A DNA stretch of 64,000 bases from Desulfobaculum bizertense DSM 18034 (lineage in GTDB: Bacteria; Desulfobacterota; Desulfovibrionia; Desulfovibrionales; Desulfovibrionaceae). The notes under the pieces are model-generated. The model was not told the origin of the DNA and ran no database searches. It was given only the letters and a program-made list of their open reading frames with translations. The stretch spans positions 143,030 to 207,029 of the forward strand of contig NZ_FUYA01000004.1 of assembly GCF_900167065.1 (NCBI RefSeq), written 5' to 3'. A program made the translations under genes and the position numbers. Of this stretch, positions 48,179 to 56,973 are shown piece after piece. The first letter of the stretch is position 1, and each line of letters starts with the position of its first letter.

Positions 48179-49546
48179 TTAGAAACTCTCCACCTTCACG
48201 GTCAGTCTCTTCTCAAGCTGCTGAATATTCTTGGGAGTACTCAGCATGATAATTCTGTCATTGGGATGAATAACAGTGTCACCAGAGGGGAAGATCACGT
48301 CTTCGCCACGAACAAGAGCAAGAATCAGTGCACCCTTTGGCAGGTGCAGTTCCACAACGCTCTTGCCCACAATCTCCGAGTGCTCCTGAGCAACGGCTTC
48401 CAGTGCTTCCGCAGCTTCACCCTTAATGGATGCGGCTGTCAGCACCTTGCCCTTGCGCATGTACTGGAGAATGGTGTTCACCGCAGAGAGTCGGGGACTC
48501 ACGGTATTCTCAATACCAATGGCCCGAACAAGCGGAAAATACGCAAACTTGTCGATACGAGTGACAGCACGCTTTGCACCAAGACTTTTGGCCAAAAGCG
48601 AAGTCAGGATATTGGTTTCTTCATCGCCAGTCAGCGAGACAACCATATCCATGTCCGCAATGTTCTCTTCCAGCAACAGATCCTGATCGGTTCCATCACC
48701 ACGAAGGACAAGCGTTCGGTCCAGCTCGTCAGCGAGCCGTTCACAGGCCGCGCTATCTTTTTCCACAAGCTTGACGTGAAATTTCTGAACCTGCTCCAGA
48801 CGTTCAGCAAGACGGGCACCAATGTCGCCGCCGCCAATAAGAAGCAGATTACGAATAGGACGATACCGCGCACCAAGGCGTTCCATAATTGCAGGCAGGT
48901 CTTCATCCCTGCATACAAAATAAATCAGGTCGCCCTTTCGGATGATGTCTTCACCAGACGGAATAATAAGCTTTTCACCACGGACAATCGCGCCAATGAT
49001 GATGCTCACCCCGCCGAGAGACTCGCGGATGTTCATAAGGTTGCAGTTCAGGACAGGACTGCTGTCAGAGATGGGGAGGCCAATCATTTTGACATGGCCG
49101 TCAGCAAATTCATTGATCTCTTCTGCGTCAGGCAGGTGGATCATGCGCTCAATGGTTTTGACGATCTCGACATCAGGATTGATGATCTTGTCGATGGGCA
49201 AAACCGGAGTCTGCTGCGCATCCTGAAAATAAATGTAGTCATCATTTCTAACGCGCGCCAACTTAATGGTGCTCGACGACAACGCATTTGCAAAGGTACA
49301 CGCAATGATGTTGATTTCGTCACTGTCTGTCACGGCAAGCATGACATCAGCGGTATCAATACCCGCCGCCTTGAGCGTTTCGGGATTACTCCCAGAGCCT
49401 TCTACGGTCTGAACGTCCAAATGCTCTGCAATGCGAATGAGTGCATCAGGATCTTTATCAATAACAATAACTTCTTTTGACTCGCCGGAGAGTCGTCGCG
49501 CAATGTGGAAGCCCACTTCGCCAGCGCCGATGATGATGACTTTCAA
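48179..49546 (-). CDS. trkA: Trk system K+ regulatory subunit TrkA
   Basis: Cytosolic NAD(H)/nucleotide-binding regulator of TrkH. The 455-residue protein carries two full RCK units in tandem: VIIIGAGEVGFHIARRLSGESKEVIVIDKDPD at the start, and LLLIGGGDIGARLAERLEQVQKFHVKLVEKDS near residue 233, each followed by an RCK-C lobe (KGDLIYFVCRD; HPNDRIIMLS). It starts with TTG (reading KVIIIGAG) and lacks a clear ribosome binding site. A terminator-like hairpin sits 30 bases upstream, so expression may be controlled in the leader. Confidence 0.94.
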   Translation of the reverse strand: MKVIIIGAGEVGFHIARRLSGESKEVIVIDKDPDALIRIAEHLDVQTVEGSGSNPETLKAAGIDTADVMLAVTDSDEINIIACTFANALSSSTIKLARVRNDDYIYFQDAQQTPVLPIDKIINPDVEIVKTIERMIHLPDAEEINEFADGHVKMIGLPISDSSPVLNCNLMNIRESLGGVSIIIGAIVRGEKLIIPSGEDIIRKGDLIYFVCRDEDLPAIMERLGARYRPIRNLLLIGGGDIGARLAERLEQVQKFHVKLVEKDSAACERLADELDRTLVLRGDGTDQDLLLEENIADMDMVVSLTGDEETNILTSLLAKSLGAKRAVTRIDKFAYFPLVRAIGIENTVSPRLSAVNTILQYMRKGKVLTAASIKGEAAEALEAVAQEHSEIVGKSVVELHLPKGALILALVRGEDVIFPSGDTVIHPNDRIIMLSTPKNIQQLEKRLTVKVESF

Positions 49547-49568
49547 AACTGTGCTCGCTTTTTTACCT

Positions 49569-49598
49569 AAAGAAAAGGGGACAGTGGCTGTCGTCCCC
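49569..49598 (-). other. Terminator-like hairpin in the trkA leader
   Basis: On the minus strand GGGGAC(G)ACAG pairs with CTGTCCCC around a short loop and is followed by TTTTCTTT, only about 23 bases before the trkA start codon. Since rpsT already has its own terminator further upstream, this may be a second terminator or a leader attenuator of trkA. Confidence 0.5.
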
Positions 49599-49666
49599 CT
49601 CTACTGGAAAAGCACTCTCAAATCCAGTGTTCACTGACTCTTATACACCGAGTTTCGTTGCAACGC

Positions 49667-49696
49667 AAAAAGCCCGCCACGCTACGCGCGGCGGGC
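49667..49696 (-). terminator. Rho-independent terminator of rpsT
   Basis: GCCCGCC pairs with GGCGGGC around an 11-base loop, followed by five T on the minus strand, 30 bases after the rpsT stop codon. Confidence 0.85.
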
Positions 49697-49725
49697 CGGG
49701 GTCGTATCAGAAGATATTCGCCGTG

Positions 49726-49989
49726 TTATGCCATTTTGTTAACAGCAAGAGTAAGGCGGGAAATCTTGCGAGAAGCGGTGCGAGCGTGCAGCACGTTCTT
49801 GGATGCAGCTTTGCCCAGCACGGAGGTGGCGGTCTTCAGAGCGACCTGAGCCTGCTCTTTGTCGTTGGTATCAACAGCGACACGCACAGCTTTGACCACG
49901 TTCTTGACGCGGGTTTTAACAGCGGTGTTGCGAGCATTGCGCTTCAGGCTCTGGCGGTGACGCTTCAGAGCGGATTTGTGATTAGCCAA
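49726..49989 (-). CDS. rpsT: 30S ribosomal protein S20
   Basis: Small-subunit ribosomal protein of 87 residues, starting at a TTG (reading [20 protein letters not shown] after the initiator) eight bases after a perfect GGAGGAAGT site. Family features are the basic N terminus and [15 protein letters not shown], ending [16 protein letters not shown]. coli rpsT also uses the rare UUG start, which takes part in autogenous control. The conserved choice here is notable. Longer in-frame readings add 33 residues with no counterpart. It has its own promoter candidate and terminator. Confidence 0.95.
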   Translation of the reverse strand: MANHKSALKRHRQSLKRNARNTAVKTRVKNVVKAVRVAVDTNDKEQAQVALKTATSVLGKAASKNVLHARTASRKISRLTLAVNKMA

Positions 49990-50059
49990 GGTACTTCCTC
50001 CTAAAGAAAAGTATATGTTTTGACGTATTGTGCGTTTGAGTTCGTTCAGAGAAGTTGGA

Positions 50060-50088
50060 GCAATATATGCTTCCGTCTCATTTGTCAA
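50060..50088 (-). promoter_or_regulatory. Candidate rpsT promoter
   Basis: On the minus strand a perfect -35 TTGACA (50083-50088) is followed by TATATTGC; TATTGC at 17-base spacing or TATATT at 15 could be the -10. It lies about 70-100 bases before the rpsT start codon. Confidence 0.5.
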
Positions 50089-50132
50089 TACGCGTAGTGA
50101 CTTCGCAGTATATAGAAGTCTAGTCGAAAAAA

Positions 50133-52220
50133 CTAGACCTGCAGAGCGGCGAAATCAGCCAAAAGGCCAAGACGGGAAACCAGCGCCTTGAGCATGTTCA
50201 GGCGGTTCAGACGAAGCTTTTCGTCCTCACACATAACCATAACATTGTCGAAGAAGGCGTCAACGTCGGGGCGAAGTTCGCGCAGCAGTGCAAAAAGGCT
50301 GGCGAAATCATCGTTCTTCCACAGCTCTTCCCACTTGGGAGCAATCTCGGTCAGGCGAGCAGCCAGAGCCTTTTCATGCTCATCTTCAAGCAGTTCTGCG
50401 GAATACTCACCGGACAGTTCCACGGTCTTGCCCTGTTTTACAATAATATTGGATGCGCGCTTAAAGGTCAGCACGGCCTGCTCAAAGTCAGCTTCCTTGC
50501 AGAATGCAGACAGGGAGTCGACACGGGCAGCCAAAGCCCAAAGGTCAGCAAAACCAGCGCCAAGAGCGGCATCAACAGCCAGCGTCTCATAGCCTTTGCC
50601 CTGGAAATAGGCTCGCAGACGGTTCGCGAAGAACTGCTGCATTTTGCCAAAGGCCTCGTCCTGGTCCAGCTTCCACTGCACATCCTGACCATATGCGGCC
50701 TGAGCTTCACGCAGGAAGGCATCAAGATCAATGCGCAGGTTGTGCTCAAGCACGATGCGGCAAATACCAAGAGCGGCACGACGCAGTGCAAACGGATCGT
50801 TTGCGCCAGTCGGGACCTTGTTCAGGCCAAAGCAACCAGCAAGGGTATCGGCCTTGTCAGCCATGGACAGCAGTGCACCACCGAGAGAGGACGGCACAGG
50901 GCTGTTCGGGCCTGCGGGCAGATACTGCTCGTACAGAGCCTTGGAAACCACAGCGCTTTCACCACGCTTTTCAGCATAGATACCGCCCATGATACCCTGA
51001 AGCTCGTCAAACTCACCAACCATGCCAGACTCAAGGTCAGCCTTGGACATGCGGCCAGCACGAGTAAGGTCTGCGGACAGAGAAGGATCAACCTGCTCAG
51101 AGAGCCAGCCACACAGCTTTTCGATGCGGCGGGTCTTGTTGCCCATGCTTCCAAGAGGACCAAAGAAAATAACGTCATCAAGCTTAGTCAGCCATTCATC
51201 AACGTTGGCCTCAAGGTCAGTCTTCCAGAAGAAGCGGGCGTCTTCCAGACGGGCACGCAGCACGCGCTCCCAGCCTTTCTTGACCACAGCCATATCTTTT
51301 GGCTCGATGTTCAGCACCGGGACAAAGAACGGCAGAAGGCTTCCGTCTTCAGCTTCAACACCAAAACTCTTCTGGTGACCTTCCATGCTGGAAAGCAGCA
51401 CTTCGCGGGGGACTTCGAGGAAAGACCTGTCGAATTCACCGAGGATGACCACGGGATGCTCAACCAGTCCACACACCTCATCCAGCAGGTCATCATTCCA
51501 GACAACCTTACCACCCTGCTCTGCGGCCAGGCGGTCGCCTTCCTTGCGGATGGCTTCCTTACGCTCGGCAGCGTCCAGAACAACAGCGCAATCTTCGCGA
51601 ATCACCTTGAGGTAATCTGCAGCATGAGCGATTTCAACTTCGCCCTTGCCCAACACGCGGTGACCCAAAGTGCTGCGACCAGACTCAATGCCCGCCAGAG
51701 AGAAAGGAATAACCTGATCGTCAAACAGCGCGACAAACCAGTGAATGGGACGACCAAAGCCAAACTCGCGAGTTCCCCAGCGCATTTTCTTGGGGAACTG
51801 AAGGGAAGCAACAGCCTTCTCAAAGATTTCCGGAAGCAGAGATGCAGTGCTTGCGCCACCTGTCATCTTGCGAACAGCAAGGTACTCGCCCTTGTCGTTT
51901 TCCAGAATAAAGCAGTCGTTGATGTCAACGCCCTGCGTCTTTGCAAAGCCAAGAGCAGCCTTGGTGGGCTGGCCTTCGGCATCATATGCGATGCGCTTCG
52001 GCGGACCAGTAAACAGCTCCTCCTCACGGCGCTGCTCTGCGGCAACTCCCGTTGCCACAAAAGCGATACGACGGGGAGTCGCAAAAGTAGTAAAGTCCTC
52101 AACCTCAACCTTGGCGGCGCTCAGCGCAGTGCTGATTGCCTTGCCAAGCTCGTTGTTCAGGCGAGGGAAAAAACGTGCGGGAATTTCTTCGGTTCCGATT
52201 TCGAGAACACACTGAGACAT
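50133..52220 (-). CDS. glyS: Glycyl-tRNA synthetase beta subunit
   Basis: Beta subunit (695 residues) of the alpha2-beta2 glycyl-tRNA synthetase. It begins [26 protein letters not shown] and carries the family segments [60 protein letters not shown], the HD-like FFWKTDLE and [49 protein letters not shown], and the anticodon-binding end [25 protein letters not shown]. It starts 12 bases after glyQ. The long open frame on the opposite strand is a codon-bias shadow. Confidence 0.97.
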   Translation of the reverse strand: MSQCVLEIGTEEIPARFFPRLNNELGKAISTALSAAKVEVEDFTTFATPRRIAFVATGVAAEQRREEELFTGPPKRIAYDAEGQPTKAALGFAKTQGVDINDCFILENDKGEYLAVRKMTGGASTASLLPEIFEKAVASLQFPKKMRWGTREFGFGRPIHWFVALFDDQVIPFSLAGIESGRSTLGHRVLGKGEVEIAHAADYLKVIREDCAVVLDAAERKEAIRKEGDRLAAEQGGKVVWNDDLLDEVCGLVEHPVVILGEFDRSFLEVPREVLLSSMEGHQKSFGVEAEDGSLLPFFVPVLNIEPKDMAVVKKGWERVLRARLEDARFFWKTDLEANVDEWLTKLDDVIFFGPLGSMGNKTRRIEKLCGWLSEQVDPSLSADLTRAGRMSKADLESGMVGEFDELQGIMGGIYAEKRGESAVVSKALYEQYLPAGPNSPVPSSLGGALLSMADKADTLAGCFGLNKVPTGANDPFALRRAALGICRIVLEHNLRIDLDAFLREAQAAYGQDVQWKLDQDEAFGKMQQFFANRLRAYFQGKGYETLAVDAALGAGFADLWALAARVDSLSAFCKEADFEQAVLTFKRASNIIVKQGKTVELSGEYSAELLEDEHEKALAARLTEIAPKWEELWKNDDFASLFALLRELRPDVDAFFDNVMVMCEDEKLRLNRLNMLKALVSRLGLLADFAALQV

Positions 52221-52232
52221 GAAAAACCTTCC

Positions 52233-53102
52233 TTACCTGTTCAGCATGGGATATCCCATTTCTTCACGCTGTTCTGCGTAAAGACGGGCAACCCGGGATG
52301 CGATGTTGCGGACACGGCCAATGTACGCTGTACGCTCAGTGATGGAGATGGCGCCGCGGGCGTCGAGCAGGTTGAACGTATGAGAGCACTTCATGCAGTA
52401 GTCATATGCAGGCCACGGCAATTTTTTCTCGCACAGGCTCAGGCTCTCTGCTTCGTACATATTAAACAGGTTCAGGAGCATCTCCGGATCAGACTCGTCA
52501 AAGTTGTAGCGGGAATGCTCAACTTCAACCTGATGGCTCACATCGCCGTATTTCACGTTGGCATTCCAGTCGAGATCGTACACGGACTCTTTTTCCTGGA
52601 GGTACATGCAAATACGTTCAAGACCGTAGGTCAGCTCAACACTCACCGGGTGCATGTCGATGCCGCCAACCTGCTGGAAGTAGGTGAACTGGGAAATTTC
52701 CATTCCGTTCAGCCACACTTCCCAGCCAAGGCCCCATGCGCCAAGAGTCGGGGATTCCCAGTTGTCCTCAACAAAGCGGATGTCATGCTCTGCGGGATCA
52801 ATACCAAGAGCCTTGAGGCTCTCAAGGTACAGCTCCTGCACATTGTCAGGAGAGGGCTTCAGCAGAACCTGAAACTGATTGAACAGCTGCAGGCGGTTTG
52901 GGTTTTCACCATAACGGCCGTCAGTGGGTCTGCGAGAGGGTTCCACATAGGCAACACGCCACGGCTCCGGCCCGATGGCTCGCAAAAAAGTTGCCGGATT
53001 GAAGGTTCCGGCGCCGGTCTCAATATCATATGGCTGCTGCAGAACGCAGCCACGATCGGACCAGTACTTTTGCAGAGCCAAGATAACATCCTGGAAATAC
53101 AT
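52233..53102 (-). CDS. glyQ: Glycyl-tRNA synthetase alpha subunit
   Basis: Catalytic class II subunit of 289 residues. It opens with [71 protein letters not shown], including the class II motif 2 arginines. It continues with [41 protein letters not shown] and motif 3 [14 protein letters not shown]. The start ATG follows GGAGAGA. Forms an operon with glyS downstream; recO and the rodZ-like gene lie upstream. Confidence 0.98.
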   Translation of the reverse strand: MYFQDVILALQKYWSDRGCVLQQPYDIETGAGTFNPATFLRAIGPEPWRVAYVEPSRRPTDGRYGENPNRLQLFNQFQVLLKPSPDNVQELYLESLKALGIDPAEHDIRFVEDNWESPTLGAWGLGWEVWLNGMEISQFTYFQQVGGIDMHPVSVELTYGLERICMYLQEKESVYDLDWNANVKYGDVSHQVEVEHSRYNFDESDPEMLLNLFNMYEAESLSLCEKKLPWPAYDYCMKCSHTFNLLDARGAISITERTAYIGRVRNIASRVARLYAEQREEMGYPMLNR

Positions 53103-53148
53103 ATTCTCTCCTTCTTTACATCATCCAGAGTTTTCTCTGGCGAAATCA

Positions 53149-53898
53149 TCAAGTTCTAAGAAAGCGTCCGTCTTCCCACTTCAGCCCCAAGTGCCAGCGC
53201 ACCAGACTGTCGACTGCATCATAAATGATGCGCCGATCTTCGCCAGCAAGCTCAAGTGAGCACCACGCTTCCGGAGTGTTTCGGCAGACATGCTCAAGGA
53301 TGGACAGGACCCGGCCGTTGAGAGGTACCCGGCGTCCGCCTGCGGAGGAGCATTCTCCACATAAAATTCGTCCTTCCTCAACAAAAAGTGTCGGAGCAAC
53401 CGCAGTCTTTAAGACTTTTCCGCATTGAGAGCAAGTGTCTAGCGACGGCCCGTAGCCCTGCTCAAATGCCGTCCGCAATCGAAAGAGCATTGGGAAAAGC
53501 GGGGAAATGCGATCTTCGCTCTCAATTGTGTCCAGCGCCTGATCCAGCAGGACAAAACTTTTTTCTGATTCCTCTGGCTCAACATGGACTGCCTCAAAAA
53601 ACTTCACACAGTTTGCCGCAAAGCCAAGGCGCTTTGAACTTTTCCGTAAGCCACGGCGTCCCTTGAGCAAATTTCCTTCGCCAAGAGCCAGATAGGTCCC
53701 TGTTTTGTTCGGCTGAAACAAAAACGAAACAACATTTAACGCATCGAGGCAGCCAACAAACCGTCGCCGGCTGCGGCTGCCTCCAAATGCAAATGCGGTG
53801 AGCAGTCCCCGCTGTGGGGTAAAGAGACGGAGCCAAAGGTCCGCCTCCCGAAACCGCCCAACTCGCAGTATAAGTGCTTTATCGATAAAATCCTGCAT
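53149..53898 (-). CDS. recO: DNA repair protein RecO
   Basis: Recombination mediator that helps load RecA onto SSB-coated single-stranded DNA. The 249-residue protein has an N-terminal OB fold (DKALILRVGRFREADLWLRLFTPQRGLLTAFAFGGSRSRRR) and a zinc-finger region with CSQCGK and CGECSS about 25 residues apart (four cysteines). The helical remainder fits RecO. The stop of the rodZ-like gene is 11 bases upstream of its start, so they are probably coupled. The ribosome binding site is weak. Confidence 0.9.
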   Translation of the reverse strand: MQDFIDKALILRVGRFREADLWLRLFTPQRGLLTAFAFGGSRSRRRFVGCLDALNVVSFLFQPNKTGTYLALGEGNLLKGRRGLRKSSKRLGFAANCVKFFEAVHVEPEESEKSFVLLDQALDTIESEDRISPLFPMLFRLRTAFEQGYGPSLDTCSQCGKVLKTAVAPTLFVEEGRILCGECSSAGGRRVPLNGRVLSILEHVCRNTPEAWCSLELAGEDRRIIYDAVDSLVRWHLGLKWEDGRFLRT

Positions 53899-53909
53899 AG
53901 GCAGGCTGT

Positions 53910-54854
53910 CTACTCTTCTGCGCGAAAGTCCAGGGTACGAACCTGTCCACGCTTGGCGCTAAAGTCATACTTCTGGCCGTTCAGCATCAGCTCAACGCCA
54001 CCAGCATTGCCCAACTTGAGCGAAAGCCCCGTTGCAAAGTTCAGCACCTGAGAATCTCCGGCCTGAAGTGTTGCATCAATGATCTTCCCCTCACCATTCT
54101 CGTCAGGATCAATCACAGCCCGCATCCAGCAAGTCTCTGTTGCCCGAACTTCCAGCACCTGCTGGGCAATGGGCAAGACCGTTGCGGTTTGTTCCGGGGC
54201 TGCAACGTCTTCTGCCGGGGCAGATTCCTCTGGCGTCGCATCAGCCACCGGCTCAGCAGCGGACTCTGCGCCCGAAGCATCAGCCGGAGCTGTCGCGGCA
54301 GCATTGGCCTGAACATCTTCCGTTGCGCTCTCAGTCTGATCTGCCGGGACAGACTCTGTCACAACTTCGCTCGCCTCAGGCTCTACACTGTCTGGAGCAG
54401 CCTGCTCAACAGCAAGCGACTCTTCAACAGTTGCAACAACAGGCTGCTCGGCCTTTTTCGGGCCAAAGAAGTAATACGCCCCAGCTGCTGCGAGACATAC
54501 AACGACCGCGACAACAAGGAAGACCTTGCGCAGGGTGCGCTTTTTTTCATTATTGAGGACAGCAATACGTGGGGGATTCAGTGCCCCGCAACCGTCGCCA
54601 TTCTCCAGTTCTGGCAGGGTGTATTCCACCTCCATGACCGCAGACATCTCATCAGCATCCAGTCCAAGCATTCGGGCATAATTTCGAACAAAGCCCTTGG
54701 CATATACGGGATGTGGCAAAAATTCGGTCTGAGCCTTTTCTATTGCCACGATGTTGATTTTGCTAATCTTGGTGCGTTCGACCACCTCGTCGATGGTCAA
54801 GCCCTGCCGTTCGCGTTCCTCTCGGAATACCTCGCCCAGTTCCTGTAAATCCAT
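53910..54854 (-). CDS. RodZ-like cytoskeletal/membrane protein
   Basis: Predicted single-span protein of 314 residues like RodZ, the membrane anchor of MreB filaments. Residues 1-75 form an Xre-type helix-turn-helix (ELGEVFREERERQGLTIDEVVERTKISKINIVAIEKAQ; FVRNYARMLGLDADE). A basic patch KKRTLRK precedes the membrane helix VFLVVAVVVCLAAAGAYYFFG (about 112-132). A long Ala/Glu/Pro-rich periplasmic linker follows (about 140-235), then a C-terminal DUF4115-like beta domain (EVRATETCWMRAVIDPDENGEGKI, then LKLGNAGGVELMLNGQ). Lies upstream of recO and far from mreB. Confidence 0.85.
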   Translation of the reverse strand: MDLQELGEVFREERERQGLTIDEVVERTKISKINIVAIEKAQTEFLPHPVYAKGFVRNYARMLGLDADEMSAVMEVEYTLPELENGDGCGALNPPRIAVLNNEKKRTLRKVFLVVAVVVCLAAAGAYYFFGPKKAEQPVVATVEESLAVEQAAPDSVEPEASEVVTESVPADQTESATEDVQANAAATAPADASGAESAAEPVADATPEESAPAEDVAAPEQTATVLPIAQQVLEVRATETCWMRAVIDPDENGEGKIIDATLQAGDSQVLNFATGLSLKLGNAGGVELMLNGQKYDFSAKRGQVRTLDFRAEE

Positions 54855-54920
54855 TACGAAAACTCCATAAACGCTGCGTCACATTCGTCGAAGCGTACCG
54901 GAACGTTGACGAAAAAAATC

Positions 54921-55859
54921 CTACAGCTTGATTTCAATCAGAGCATTTTCTTTCAGCTTACCAATGTACTCCTGAAAACGTTTTTCAAGGCGTTCCTGGT
55001 ACAGCGTCTTGTAGATGCGATCTTCCACGGATTTCAGGTCGGCTTCGCCAGCCTGCTGAACACCATTTACAAGAATAAGGGCGCTCTTGCCCTGAACAGC
55101 AAAAATCTTTGTCATATTGCCAGCAGACACACCGCGCAGCACGTCGCGCCACTCAGGAGCCAAATCGCGCCATTCGAGCGTACCAATACGGCCGCCCTGC
55201 CCTGCTCCGGGACCTTCAGAATATGTGTTGGCAGCATCCGCAAATTCTATCTCGCCATTTGCGATTCTGGCACGAATTTCTTTCAGATTGACGTCAGATC
55301 CAGCAAGAATCAGGCTCACATCAAGCTGCTTGTTCTGCTTAAACATCTCAGGATGCGCATCATAATAGCGCTGAATGTCCTGCTTCGTCACGGCGACTTT
55401 TCGCTTTACCATGAAACCAAGGAGCTTGTGGCGAAGGATTTCTTCTTTCAGCTTGTCCTTGAACTGATCACGAGTCAGCCCCTCAAGGGTCAGCTGCTTC
55501 TGAAAATCTTCTTCAGAAAGATTGGCATTCTTCTTATAGGTTCGGACTTCATTCTCAACTTCAACATCAGAAATTTGGATTCCAAGGCGATCGCCTTCCT
55601 GCTTAATGAGAATGTTATTCACCATACCATCAAGCATTTGGTGTTTCAGTTGGAGGATAGCCCGCTTGTCGGCATCCGTCAGAGTCTTCCCCTGAAAACG
55701 GTCAAGGAAGGGTTTAATGCGTTCATTGAGATCGAAAAGGGTGATAATTTCGCCGTTTACCACTGCAACAATGCGGTCAACGACCTGTGCACTCCATGCT
55801 ACAGATGAAAAGCACAGCACAAAAAGCAACGCAAGAATAGTCTTGTATGAACGATGCAA
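54921..55859 (-). CDS. Periplasmic SurA-like chaperone/peptidyl-prolyl isomerase
   Basis: Predicted exported folding factor of 312 residues. The signal peptide (HRSYKTILALLFVLCFSSVAWSA) precedes a SurA-N-type domain (VVDRIVAVVNGEIITLFDLNERI; LKHQMLDGMVNNILIKQEGDRLGIQISDVEVENEVRTYK) and one parvulin domain (VSLILAGSDVNLKEIRARIANGEIEFADAANTYSEGPGAGQGGRIGTLEWRDLAPEWRDVL), shorter than E. coli SurA, which has two. The start is TTG, eight bases after GGGAGAGA. A second SurA-like gene lies just upstream in the same direction. Confidence 0.85.
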   Translation of the reverse strand: MHRSYKTILALLFVLCFSSVAWSAQVVDRIVAVVNGEIITLFDLNERIKPFLDRFQGKTLTDADKRAILQLKHQMLDGMVNNILIKQEGDRLGIQISDVEVENEVRTYKKNANLSEEDFQKQLTLEGLTRDQFKDKLKEEILRHKLLGFMVKRKVAVTKQDIQRYYDAHPEMFKQNKQLDVSLILAGSDVNLKEIRARIANGEIEFADAANTYSEGPGAGQGGRIGTLEWRDLAPEWRDVLRGVSAGNMTKIFAVQGKSALILVNGVQQAGEADLKSVEDRIYKTLYQERLEKRFQEYIGKLKENALIEIKL

Positions 55860-55989
55860 GGACTCTCTCCCATAATGTTCCTGTTAAAGCGGCCACACAG
55901 AACGCCTGTGTACTCTTTCCTTTTGGCCGTAGTCCTGAATAGTATCTTTTTACTCACAGCGCAATAAACAGCACGCTGTCCTGAAATAT

Positions 55990-56946
55990 TTACTCTTTTG
56001 TCGTGCTGGCAGATTTTTTTTGTACAGACTGCAAAAGGTGTGTCGACACACGGATTTCAGCGCGCTCCAAAGTCTTGCTCAGCCATGCATCAAAAGCATC
56101 CCGGAGTTTTTGCTCCAGCAAAACCTTTTCCACCACCGGGTAGGCCCGTGAAGGGTCCAGCACACGCGCTTCAGTCTTACTCAAAAAGACCAGACTCTGA
56201 AACTTCTGCTCTCCCGTCATGACCGGAGTTGCTTCGCCTGCTTCCAAACCTTTTAGCGCGTTTCGCCAAAGAACAGGAAGACGATCTTCCTGCATTCTCA
56301 GTTCCCGAACTTTCACGTGACTAAACTTCTTTTCCAGCTCGCCCATGTCTTTTTTCTGCAAATAAAAAAGCTGTGCACTCTGCACGGCATCTCGGCTCGG
56401 TCCCTCAATCAGATGCACTCGAACCCGGGCGGGCAAATAAAATTCCGAGATGTGCTCCCGGTAATATTTTTCTGCCTCCTGATATGTAATGGAAACAGCC
56501 GGGCGCAAAACCTCGGTGTGGAGCTTCATCAACTCCAGTCGTCCACGCAGCTCCTGCCGCCACGCATCAATATCAATATACTCTTCTACCAAAACGTCTT
56601 CAAAAGCTCCCTCCGGGTAATCCTTCCGAACCGTGTTTTCCGCAGCCTGCAACTCTTCATCAGTCACAGCAAGCCCACGTGTCTCCAGTTCTTCGTGAAC
56701 CAGAGCTTCCACAATCAGATCACCCAAAAGCTCCCCATAGTCACGGCGAACACCCTCAACCGAGGGTAGAGAATCGTTGGCAACATCAAGATGCTTGAAG
56801 TCATACTTCATCTCAAGCCGTTTCAGAGAAATCTTTTTCCCATTCACCGTCGCAACGACACCCTGCTCATTCTGGCTTGGGGTACAGGCAAACAGTCCAC
56901 TCAGGCCAAGCAGCATTACAGAAAGAATTAGCGCACGCAGTTTCAT
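55990..56946 (-). CDS. SurA/PpiC-like lipoprotein
   Basis: Predicted lipoprotein of 318 residues. The signal peptide ends in the lipobox LFAC (Cys about 21, followed by TPSQNEQG). A SurA-N-like domain follows (VVATVNGKKISLKRLEMKYDF; LGDLIVEALVHEELETRGLAVTDEELQAAE), then SITYQEAEKYYREHISEFYLPARVRVHLIEG, the usual lead into a parvulin domain. The parvulin part is degenerate: the GGxLG and conserved catalytic segments are not clear. It may act as a chaperone only. Gap to the next gene 130 bases, to mfd 27 bases, so mfd and this gene probably share a transcript. Confidence 0.8.
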   Translation of the reverse strand: MKLRALILSVMLLGLSGLFACTPSQNEQGVVATVNGKKISLKRLEMKYDFKHLDVANDSLPSVEGVRRDYGELLGDLIVEALVHEELETRGLAVTDEELQAAENTVRKDYPEGAFEDVLVEEYIDIDAWRQELRGRLELMKLHTEVLRPAVSITYQEAEKYYREHISEFYLPARVRVHLIEGPSRDAVQSAQLFYLQKKDMGELEKKFSHVKVRELRMQEDRLPVLWRNALKGLEAGEATPVMTGEQKFQSLVFLSKTEARVLDPSRAYPVVEKVLLEQKLRDAFDAWLSKTLERAEIRVSTHLLQSVQKKSASTTKE

Positions 56947-56973
56947 CAGAGAAGAGACCTCAGTTCAAAGCGT

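Noticed and set aside
50376-53159. 927-codon open frame on the plus strand opposite glyS and glyQ
   Set aside because: It is antisense to two certain genes, has no ribosome binding site, and its peptide is rich in H, Q, N and K with no domain. It arises from codon bias of the opposite strand.
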